Positions 7,770 to 13,846 of a stretch of 13,846 bases of DNA are shown here, piece by piece. The notes under the pieces are model-generated. The model saw only the letters and a program-made list of their open reading frames with translations. It ran no database searches and was not told the DNA's origin. Origin of the DNA: Candidatus Poribacteria bacterium (lineage in GTDB: Bacteria; Poribacteria; WGA-4E; UBA9662); NCBI GenBank assembly GCA_002699335.1, contig PACG01000031.1:1-13846 (forward strand). The letters run 5' to 3'. Each line of letters starts with the position of its first letter. Position 1 is the first letter of the stretch. A program made the translations under genes and the position numbers.

Positions 7770-8756
7770 TTATACGCTGCCTTTAGGGCATTGAACGAAT
7801 GTCTCAGACGCTGAATCAAGTTGTTCACGTATTTCATCGTCGAGTACCCAGCCCACCGCTCCAACATTGTCGTTAAGATGTTCAATGGTATCACTACCGG
7901 TAATAGCTACCGTTATTTCCGCATGAGAGAGCACCCAGGCCAAAGCTAACTGTGCCGGAGTCTTATCCAGTTCACTGGCCAGTCGACAGACGGTGGAGAT
8001 CACCTGTGCAACTCTCTCTTCCATCATCCGTGGAAAGTCTTGGCGGTTACGGGTGGCAAAAAGGGAACCAGCCGGCGGTGGGCCATCTGGGGTGTAGATT
8101 CCACTTAACAGGCCAACCGCCAATGGACTGAAGGCCATTGCTCCCAATCCCATATCTCGAATCAGGCCAAACATCTCTCCCTCCATTTGTCGATTCAGAA
8201 GGTTATACAGGTTTTGGACACACATGTACGGTACGGCATTGATCCGATCCGCGATCCACAGCGATTTGCAAACCTGCCAGGCGGCATAGTTACAACACCC
8301 TACGTAACGCACTTTCCCTATGCGCACCAGGTCGTCCAGTGTACGTATTGTTTCTTCCAATGGTGTTAACTGATCGAAACAATGCACCAGATAGATGTCG
8401 ATATAATCCGTGTCTAACCGTTTAAGCGACCGTTCCACTTCACGCATCACATGATAGCGGGATAACCCTTCATCGTTTGGTCCAGAACCAATGGCAGCAG
8501 CAGCTTTGGTGGTGATGACAACATCATTGCGTCTTCCTTTCAATGCTTTGCCTAGAACAACTTCTGAGCGTCCAGTCCTGGCCCGATCGTCGTTCGGCCC
8601 GTAGAGGTTAGCGCAGTCAATGAAGTTGATTCCAAGATCAAAGGCGTGTTCAATTACCCGTTGAGCTTCTGCTTCATCAGGTTGGCCTCTGAGTCCCAAA
8701 CCAAAAGCCAGCCGGCTGATTTTGACACCAGCATTACCGAAATTCACATATTCCAT
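7770..8756 (-). CDS. Aldo/keto reductase
   Basis: This 328-residue cytoplasmic NAD(P)H-dependent oxidoreductase belongs to the aldo/keto reductase superfamily (TIM barrel), which reduces carbonyls or oxidises sugar-like alcohols. The catalytic tetrad is visible as Asp47 and Tyr52 (FIDCANLYG), Lys84 (VVITTKAAA) and His125 (DIYLVHCFD). The C-terminal cofactor-binding part has ITVAITGSDTIEHLNDNVGA (281-300). Length is normal for the bacterial YajO/PdxI/L-glyceraldehyde reductase-like group. ATG 8756 has AGGTG a few bases upstream. It is followed on the same strand by no gene for about 250 nt, and preceded by two very small ORFs and an epimerase gene. Together with that epimerase it hints at sugar metabolism, but the substrate is not readable. 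Confidence 0.93.
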   Translation of the reverse strand: MEYVNFGNAGVKISRLAFGLGLRGQPDEAEAQRVIEHAFDLGINFIDCANLYGPNDDRARTGRSEVVLGKALKGRRNDVVITTKAAAAIGSGPNDEGLSRYHVMREVERSLKRLDTDYIDIYLVHCFDQLTPLEETIRTLDDLVRIGKVRYVGCCNYAAWQVCKSLWIADRINAVPYMCVQNLYNLLNRQMEGEMFGLIRDMGLGAMAFSPLAVGLLSGIYTPDGPPPAGSLFATRNRQDFPRMMEERVAQVISTVCRLASELDKTPAQLALAWVLSHAEITVAITGSDTIEHLNDNVGAVGWVLDDEIREQLDSASETFVQCPKGSV

Positions 8757-8768
8757 AGTTCACCTATA

Positions 8769-8797
8769 TTTTTATCAATCTCATTTGTCTTGGTCAA
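8769..8797 (-). promoter_or_regulatory. Candidate sigma70-like promoter for the aldo/keto reductase
   Basis: On the minus strand TTGACC (8797-8792), a 17-nt spacer and TAAAAA (8774-8769) resemble -35 and -10 boxes. The -10 ends only 12 nt before the ATG, so the leader would be very short and would exclude the AGGTG site. This weakens the call. Confidence 0.25.
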
Positions 8798-8844
8798 TGC
8801 AACCAAATACTTTATTCTACAACCCGGATGAATCTCAAGGGTAG

Positions 8845-8928
8845 CTACTTACCCACGCGGTAATTGAGATCGCATTTATAGTGGCAAGCCAGCAATTCAG
8901 GTTCACTATTCATGTCTGACGTCTCCAT
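8845..8928 (-). CDS. Very small ORF or gene start remnant with good RBS
   Basis: A 27-residue frame begins METSDMNSEPELLACHYKCD and ends at TAG. AGGAG lies 6 nt before its ATG, overlapping the stop region of the flagellin-like ORF, so the two would be coupled. It has two cysteines three residues apart (CHYKC). It could be a genuine tiny gene, or the first codons of a gene truncated downstream; I do not recognise it. Confidence 0.25.
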   Translation of the reverse strand: METSDMNSEPELLACHYKCDLNYRVGK

Positions 8929-8931
8929 CTC

Positions 8932-9147
8932 TTACTCCTGCCGTGTCATTGACTGGCCAAGAATGATGACTCTCACAGGCGTAATGATAAGGTTAATTTG
9001 CCAGCTTCGATTCATAATGGTGGAGTGGCCGACATCAGTGTTCTGGATACCTAATCGCAGGTTAGAAGCGGTTACCTCGAAGCGGTTCTGCAACGAACCC
9101 ATGTTACTCCGTTCACCAAAAGAGTATACATTATGAAGCACATCCAT
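8932..9147 (-). pseudogene. Flagellin C-terminal domain-like fragment
   Basis: This 71-residue frame contains RSNMGSLQNRFEVTASNL (about 14-31), which closely follows the conserved start of the flagellin C-terminal domain (R..LGA.QNR...T..NL). The rest, with NLIITPVRVIILGQSM near the end, lines up loosely with the usual QIL.QAG.AML.QAN helix. A real flagellin would have several hundred residues before this, so what remains is only the last domain, altered at several conserved positions. Its ATG overlaps the epimerase stop (TAATG) with AGAGG 7 nt upstream, so it could still be translated. I read it as a relic or recombined fragment. The family call rests on motif memory, not a search. Confidence 0.5.
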
Positions 9148-10160
9148 TAAACCGCCTCTAACCCATCCACCGCTTGTTGCCATGCCTCTGTGACCCGGTC
9201 ATAAAAAGGATGGTCTTCACTTTTTTCGAGCTGGTCATTTTTCTCCAGCCAGTCGACGGTGCGTCGCGCACCTTCCACCCAGGGAACTGTTACCCGAAAA
9301 CCTAGATCCTGGCGAGCCGCTGAATTATCAAAAAGATTATTATAGCTGAAATTCATCTCGCACCAAGCCGCCGCTTTCGGAGCCAAACGTACCAGCACAT
9401 CGGTAGGAATATACACAAACTGCGGCGCCGGTGCTCCAATGGCCAGGGCTAGCCTCTGATGATACTGTTCCCAAGTCATCCACTCTTCACCCGCTACATG
9501 ATAACTGCGCCCCTTGGCCTTTTGGTTCCCTAGAGCACCGACAAAGGCTACGGCCACATCGTCACGGTGACACGTCGGCCAGAAGGACGTGCCATTACCG
9601 TGCACAACAATGGGTTTTTCCTTTTTCATACGATCCAGGTGATAGTTGCCAAAACCGAGGGCGTGTAAAAGGTTATTACCGCCCTCGCCGTAGGTGTGGC
9701 CAGGACGAATACTGGTTACGGCCAGTTTGCCGTTTTCATGAGCTTTGAACAGCAGTTCCTCACAACGGGCTTTGTTATAAGCGTAGGAGAATTTTTCCGA
9801 TGGTAGACGTTCGGCTTCCTCCGTTATGGGATAAGCCATAGCCGGCTTGCTGTATACATCGACCGTGCTGCAAAAGACGTAGTGGTCAGTGCGGCCGGTG
9901 AAGGCACGAACGGCACTCTCGGCTTCTGCAGGTATGAAACAGAACATGTCGATTACACAGTCGAAATGACCGGCTTCTTCTATCTGCTTTTCAAATGCCG
10001 TAAAATCTTTTCGATCCCCAATAATTGTCTCGTACGCGCCCTCTATCTGCGAAGTGCGCCTGCCTCGATTATAGAGCACAACTTCGTCGCCGCGTTCAAC
10101 GAGCAGACGCGTGACACCTGTGCTGATGAGACCGGTGCCTCCAATAATAAGCAACCGCAT
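9147..10160 (-). CDS. NAD-dependent epimerase/dehydratase family protein
   Basis: This 337-residue Rossmann-fold protein belongs to the extended short-chain dehydrogenase (nucleotide-sugar epimerase-like) group. The N-terminal LIIGGTGLIS (4-13) is the dinucleotide-binding glycine motif. FCSTVDVYS (96-104) supplies the serine/threonine, and Tyr126 with Lys130 in SYAYNKARCE form the YxxxK catalytic pair. IRPGHTYGEGG (151-161) is the usual substrate-side segment. I start it at ATG 10160, which has GGAGG 9 nt upstream; an earlier TTG (10193) adds 11 unlikely residues and would put the ribosome site inside the gene. The stop overlaps the next small ORF by 1 nt. The substrate is unknown; a sugar or sugar nucleotide is the family default. 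Confidence 0.92.
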   Translation of the reverse strand: MRLLIIGGTGLISTGVTRLLVERGDEVVLYNRGRRTSQIEGAYETIIGDRKDFTAFEKQIEEAGHFDCVIDMFCFIPAEAESAVRAFTGRTDHYVFCSTVDVYSKPAMAYPITEEAERLPSEKFSYAYNKARCEELLFKAHENGKLAVTSIRPGHTYGEGGNNLLHALGFGNYHLDRMKKEKPIVVHGNGTSFWPTCHRDDVAVAFVGALGNQKAKGRSYHVAGEEWMTWEQYHQRLALAIGAPAPQFVYIPTDVLVRLAPKAAAWCEMNFSYNNLFDNSAARQDLGFRVTVPWVEGARRTVDWLEKNDQLEKSEDHPFYDRVTEAWQQAVDGLEAV

Positions 10161-10174
10161 ACTACTTTCCCTCC
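10158..10174 (-). promoter_or_regulatory. Ribosome binding site deciding the epimerase start
   Basis: GGAGG (10174-10170 on the minus strand) lies 9 nt before ATG 10160. It favours this start over the in-frame TTG at 10193, which has no such site. Confidence 0.65.
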
Positions 10175-10235
10175 AATTAAACCCTTGCCTCAACTACGGA
10201 CTTGGGCGTTTTTCACCAAAACTAAGGATAATACC

Positions 10236-10337
10236 CTATAAAACAGTAATCCCACCCAAAAAGCCACCCGCAATAGGCTCAACTATTTGCTCGTTTACCT
10301 CTCTGAGTAAGGCGATGTACATTTCAGCCAGGTATCG
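10236..10337 (-). pseudogene. Protein-like C-terminal fragment of an unidentified gene
   Basis: Just after the DUF5060-type pseudogene breaks off, a different frame reads RYLAEMYIALLREVNEQIVE and continues through PIAGGFLGG to a TAG (33 residues). An in-frame TAG lies directly before it. The amphipathic helix followed by a glycine-rich tail looks like the natural end of a protein, unlike random sequence. It may be the tail of a second gene fused to the broken one by deletion. No family recognised. Confidence 0.3.
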
Positions 10338-11298
10338 CTAAGCCTAGTTTGACTGTCGTCGTAGACGACAGGTTTTTGGTACTGTTGGCGATACCGAATA
10401 CCACCGGCCATGTCAGAGGTCTGCAAGCTGGCATCTGTCACCCAAGACTTGTTGTGATTATACCATCGGCGTCCGTTGTGAATACCCCGCAAACGGTCAT
10501 ATGGGTCGTTCCTTTGGATGATCTGGAAGAATCGGTCCCAATCCGACTCCTGTTTGGCAGGCATAAAATCATATTCGTTGGCCAGTGACCACCAGACATT
10601 ACGGTACGCGGCCAGACGGGCTACTGCATAACAGATATAGTGATCGTCGCTCTCTACATCCATATACTCAAATCCCCAACGGTTGTAAGTATGGAACAGA
10701 ATGATATCGGCTTCAACACCCAATTTTTGTAAGTCGAGGACGCGTTGCTCAAAATGTTGCCAGAATGCTGGATTGAAGCGGGAAAAATCCCAATTGTCTA
10801 GTGGCGTACCCTCGTACGGAAGTAGACTAGTCCATTCTTGTTGTAGACGTAATCTTTGGGGAAAATACAGAGGCGAATTTTATTGAACGGACTGCTAGAC
10901 AGCGTGTTAAGGGTTTGTTCTTTTGTCTCCTCGCCTTGGTGCGCCCAAGCGTAGCAGGTGGTACCAAACTGACGATACGGTATTCTGTCGGCATAGCGAA
11001 AATAGAAAGTATCATCGATTTTCACCGGCCCGTGGTTGTCTGCCCACGGTCCAACACACTCAAATTGACCCGTTTTACCGTCTAGATCGGGTATGTTACT
11101 TTGGGTAATATATTGCCATTGTCCAATTTCATCTGGCATGAAACGGATACGGTAAACGCCTTCACCGTCATAGAATCCTTGTGGTTCAAAGACGTGGTCG
11201 TCCAGTTGAAAGCGAGCGCTCAGTTACACTTCTAGAAACGGATTTCCATCTGTGGTCCCGTTTAATTCAATTTCGTAAATGTTCCATCTTTCGGTCAT
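10295..11298 (-). pseudogene. Broken DUF5060/DUF4038 glycoside hydrolase-like gene
   Basis: ATG 11298 (GAGG about 10 nt upstream) begins MTERWNIYEIELNGTTDGNP, the usual opening of the N-terminal DUF5060 beta domain. Codon 25 is TAA (11226-11224) where LEV-stop-LSARFQ strongly suggests an original GAA. The frame then continues through FMPDEIGQWQYITQSNIPDL and RQFGTTCYAWAHQGEETKEQ into the barrel domain. At 10818-10819 a base is missing (TTCCG, apparently once TTCCCG), shifting the frame. The rest then reads YEGTPLDNWDFSRFNPAFWQ, LGVEADIILFHTYNRWGFEY, NVWWSLANEYDFMPAK and SLQTSDM before VVYDD near 10355. There the similarity stops, leaving roughly 330 codons, well short of what I expect for the family. 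Intact relatives are predicted carbohydrate-active TIM-barrel enzymes. With a nonsense codon, a frameshift and a lost end, it cannot make an active enzyme. Confidence 0.85.
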
Positions 11299-11389
11299 TT
11301 TGTCTTTTCCTCTTTTTGTCTACTATGTCAGATGGTTATGAGTTCGCCGAATTACCTGTGATTCACCTCGATTCATTAAGCAATATTGA

Positions 11390-13417
11390 TCACAATTTGG
11401 TCACAGATTTGTGCCCTTCTGTTTTCTGATTTGGGCTTACATCGTAGAAGAACGGCAGGTCGAACTCTTGGCAATCGTTGAATTGCATCTCCGACTCCAA
11501 TTGTGGATTGTCATCGAATCGCTCAAGCTCAAGCCGATAAAGGTGGCCGACCTTCTTTTCGCCAATTGATAGTACTGGTTGACGGTCTAAAAATGCCCAA
11601 TGTGCAACCAGAATGCGCTCAGAATCCGGATCACCTTTCAGCGCATTTTGCAAGTCATAGGTGTGAACAACTAATGCGCGCGTATATTCTTGCAGCTTGG
11701 CAATCGTTGGCATCTGCGTTTTTTCTCGGAGCCTGGCCCTGACGACGAATCGCGCCACGGGTTGACGTGCTTTCAACCGCTTGGCATAATGGATATAATT
11801 ATGCTTGGCCTCCTCTGGGGTGAGAAAGCGGTTGTAAATGGCAATTCCTTCGAGCCGGCCCGACCAATCTCGTTCACCTCCCCATTCGCCGCCAAACAAC
11901 AACCGCTGAGCCGACCAGTTGGAGAAATTCCCAACTACATCGATGGTCGAAAACACTCGCTTACCATTTACATAACAGACAAGTCTACCCGGACGATAGG
12001 CCACGACAATGTGATTAGGTTGGCCTGCATCGATCCTGTAAAGGGTTATCTCAGGCTTCGTTCCGTCGCCATCAGTTTCTGCCGTTCGCAAGTGGAAAAC
12101 CAGATTATCACCCTTCTGAGCCAACTCAAAATTACCTGAACCTTGCTCGGAGGAAAAGGTGATAATGGGGCAGGTAAGCTTAGGTGAAATCGTCTCTGTG
12201 GTAACGATTGCCTCTAGGACCAGTTGATTTGTATTTAGACAGGCCTCCAACAGAATCTGATCAATATCTTGAACCTCGAATGTTCCTCCCGCTAGATCCA
12301 TTGCATGGTAGCGGTCAAATTTAGCCCAGCCTCGAAGACGACCGTTGCAATATCGCGGTGTTTGTGCTTTGTTATCGAAAATTTCGTTCGGCTTTCGGCG
12401 GTTTTCCCACAGGAATATGAGTCCGTCTGCACTGCCGGGCCAAGTATTCGCCAGTACAGCCGTTTTCGATAGCCAGGCAGACTCTGTCGGTGCTTTGGAA
12501 GTTGGAGATTCCTCTTGCTTTGGCCAGGGCTTACCTTTTCCATTGCCCACCGTAAAATCACCATACATGTTCTCCTCTGGGTTACCTTCTCCTTTCTTCC
12601 CTATGTGTGTAGCTTTGCCCGTGCCGAACTCCATCACCACCATCCGCTTGTATTTCTCGTCCTCGCAGACGATAAACCGTGGGTCGTTAGAAGACCAGCG
12701 ATGATTATCAAAGGTGCCGTCGTACTTCCACTGAAGCCAACCATCGACACCGCCTGGGCGAATAGCTGTCAATCGGCAACGCCGGTGGTCACCTTGCAAA
12801 CCGGTGACCGATCGACCATCGGGAGAGAGGCTGGTCGAGCAGTTGCCGCCGATATGACCGCTAGTACCATCAGACGTTTTCCAGGTTTCAGCTGACACAT
12901 ATGACCATACCCCGTCTTTACCCAACTTAACATCGGTTTCACGTTGAGCGGTTCCCAAACGCTTGAGTTGTGGCAGTTCCGTTCTTACCCCAGAAAGAGA
13001 AACACGATACCAGACTTTCCGTTGATCCTTTTTCATTAGGACGACCACCTCCGTGTTGCTGACCCAGTGGATACCTCCTCGTCGATCGACATTGGTAGCA
13101 ATGGAGTGGATGGTAGGATCGCCCTGGCGCAGACGTCCCTTGGCTTCTGAACCGTGAAGCCAGGCGAGTTTAGAGCTATCCGGCGAAAATTCCGGCTGGT
13201 CACCTTTGCCCACGCCTTCTGTCCGGCCAGTAGACAACTCGGTGAGGTAGATCTGACCATTATATTCATGTGCCAAAGCGCCGTCCCCACATAATCCCTT
13301 GAGCCAATCGAGGTCTGTTGGACACCGGGGTTTAGCAAAAACCGTTGAAATCATGACTAGCGCGCAAATTCCGATGGTTGCAACTTGCGTGAAATGACAC
13401 TTCTTGCAAATTTTCAT
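11390..13417 (-). CDS. Secreted beta-propeller/LamG-domain protein
   Basis: This 675-residue protein starts with a signal peptide (1-28, cleavage after VFA). Residues about 50-340 carry TolB/PD40-like propeller repeats: PEFSPDSSKLAW (75-86), STSLSPDGRSVTGL (194-207) and NHRWSSNDPRFIVCEDE (238-254). Residues about 385-545 form a LamG/concanavalin-like jelly roll, ending with the familiar WSGRLEGIAIYNRFLTPEEA (518-537). A third module (about 555-660) contains RALVVHTYDL and RILVAHWAFLD and resembles the C-terminus of the next gene upstream. ATG 13417 is preceded by GGAGGTG, the strongest ribosome site in the window. It probably works in the periplasm or outside the cell, binding carbohydrate or protein; no catalytic site is apparent. 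About 90 nt after it begins the broken glycosidase-like gene, on the same strand. Confidence 0.85.
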   Translation of the reverse strand: MKICKKCHFTQVATIGICALVMISTVFAKPRCPTDLDWLKGLCGDGALAHEYNGQIYLTELSTGRTEGVGKGDQPEFSPDSSKLAWLHGSEAKGRLRQGDPTIHSIATNVDRRGGIHWVSNTEVVVLMKKDQRKVWYRVSLSGVRTELPQLKRLGTAQRETDVKLGKDGVWSYVSAETWKTSDGTSGHIGGNCSTSLSPDGRSVTGLQGDHRRCRLTAIRPGGVDGWLQWKYDGTFDNHRWSSNDPRFIVCEDEKYKRMVVMEFGTGKATHIGKKGEGNPEENMYGDFTVGNGKGKPWPKQEESPTSKAPTESAWLSKTAVLANTWPGSADGLIFLWENRRKPNEIFDNKAQTPRYCNGRLRGWAKFDRYHAMDLAGGTFEVQDIDQILLEACLNTNQLVLEAIVTTETISPKLTCPIITFSSEQGSGNFELAQKGDNLVFHLRTAETDGDGTKPEITLYRIDAGQPNHIVVAYRPGRLVCYVNGKRVFSTIDVVGNFSNWSAQRLLFGGEWGGERDWSGRLEGIAIYNRFLTPEEAKHNYIHYAKRLKARQPVARFVVRARLREKTQMPTIAKLQEYTRALVVHTYDLQNALKGDPDSERILVAHWAFLDRQPVLSIGEKKVGHLYRLELERFDDNPQLESEMQFNDCQEFDLPFFYDVSPNQKTEGHKSVTKL

Positions 13418-13457
13418 GATACACCTCCGAAGTTATGCGAATGATAATATGTAACCA

Positions 13458-13478
13458 CCAATCAATCTGATTGATTGG
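13458..13478. repeat. Perfect 21-bp palindrome at a stop codon
   Basis: Two arms CCAATCAATC and GATTGATTGG flank a single T. It overlaps the TGA (13462-13464) of the upstream partial gene and lies about 40 bp before the propeller/LamG start. It could be an operator-like dyad or form a small hairpin (8-bp stem, 5-nt loop). No T-run follows on the minus strand, so a classical terminator is unlikely. Confidence 0.4.
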
Positions 13479-13846
13479 CAACCTCGCCCCAATAAACATC
13501 CAGCAACCATGCCTCTTCGTTTTCCAACTCCCGGCGATTGTAACTGCCGTATTCGGCTTCGACTTCTGTCCACGGGCGAAGACGCAATTTGATTTCTTGA
13601 CCCACTTTGAAAGTTGCTGCTACTGTCCATCGATTTTTACGCATCCCCCATACGAACACGACTACTTCCTCTGGAAGACTGACTCCGTTGTGTGTTTGGA
13701 TGTTCTGGAGATGGAGTGCAATCAAGCACTCTGGATATGGAACACTACCTGGAGCAGGCGGCTCCGTTTTGTTCCTGATGATCGCAGTGATTGTTACATG
13801 CTGATCTTGAACGCGTTGCCCTACCAGTTTGGGAAACGACGGAATC
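13462..13846 (-). CDS. C-terminal part of a protein resembling AlgX/AlgJ-related C-terminal modules (5' end beyond window)
   Basis: The frame is open from the window edge to TGA, giving 128 residues. Recognisable parts are PYPECLIALHLQNIQ, LPEEVVVFVWGMRKN, VGQEIKLRLRPWTEVEAEYG and SYNRRELENEEAWLLDVYWG near the end. I associate the last two with C-terminal modules of AlgX/AlgJ-related (SGNH-type) polysaccharide O-acetylation proteins in Planctomycetes-like bacteria, but the catalytic domain would be outside the window and the call is tentative. An ORF start inside this sequence (TTG 13725) is not the true start, because similarity and openness continue upstream. Its stop is 44 nt before the propeller/LamG gene, so the two are probably one operon. 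Confidence 0.55.
   Translation of the reverse strand, partial: IPSFPKLVGQRVQDQHVTITAIIRNKTEPPAPGSVPYPECLIALHLQNIQTHNGVSLPEEVVVFVWGMRKNRWTVAATFKVGQEIKLRLRPWTEVEAEYGSYNRRELENEEAWLLDVYWGEVANQSD

Noticed and set aside
11690..12139. Plus-strand ORF of 149 codons within the LamG gene
   Set aside because: It is antisense to the LamG domain, whose protein-level signature is clear. No ribosome site or motif supports it.
1..13846. CRISPR arrays, tRNA and rRNA genes, and insertion sequences
   Set aside because: I looked for regularly spaced repeats, cloverleaf signatures, rRNA motifs and transposase motifs with terminal inverted repeats, and saw none.

Overview
The window looks like a chromosomal segment of an uncultured, moderate-GC Gram-negative bacterium. 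Nearly every recognisable gene lies on the minus strand. The mix includes a phytanoyl-CoA dioxygenase-family protein, a secreted beta-propeller/LamG protein, a DUF5060/DUF4038-type glycosidase-like gene, an aldo/keto reductase and an NAD-dependent epimerase. That gene set resembles sponge-associated or marine lineages such as Candidatus Poribacteria or Latescibacteria. This placement is inference from gene content only; no rRNA or other marker is present.

Layout in minus-strand gene order. At the left (positions 4321 down to 1) is an AttEFGH-type export operon: an ABC ATPase, an 848-residue double-FtsX permease overlapping it by 4 nt, and a secreted CrtC/AttH lipocalin-like protein cut by the window edge. 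A RimJ/RimL-type GNAT acetyltransferase lies upstream at 4424-4993. Positions 4994-5589 hold no intact gene, only a possible decayed plus-strand reading frame. A PhyH dioxygenase follows at 5590-6402.

Positions 6437-7518 look like a small integron-type cassette cluster. Two related 72-73 bp attC-like sites (6630-6702 and 7318-7389), in the same orientation, bracket a single AT-rich NYN-domain gene. The stop codon of a truncated ORF lies inside one site, and a short CxxC ORF follows the other. No integrase is visible in the window. A frameshifted signal-peptide ORF lies at 7565-7703.

The right half holds an aldo/keto reductase (7770-8756), two small ORFs of which one resembles the C-terminal domain of flagellin (8932-9147), and an NAD-dependent epimerase (9147-10160). 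Next is a clearly broken DUF5060/DUF4038 gene (10295-11298) with one nonsense codon, one frameshift and a lost C-terminus. Last come a secreted propeller/LamG protein (11390-13417) and the C-terminal part of another gene (13462 to the window edge) whose C-terminal module resembles that of its neighbour.

Two themes stand out: the cassette-like structure around the NYN gene, and the number of decayed genes, which would fit genome erosion or possibly homopolymer errors in the assembly. I see no complete, clearly new multi-gene system. The cassette is the best candidate for something not yet described.
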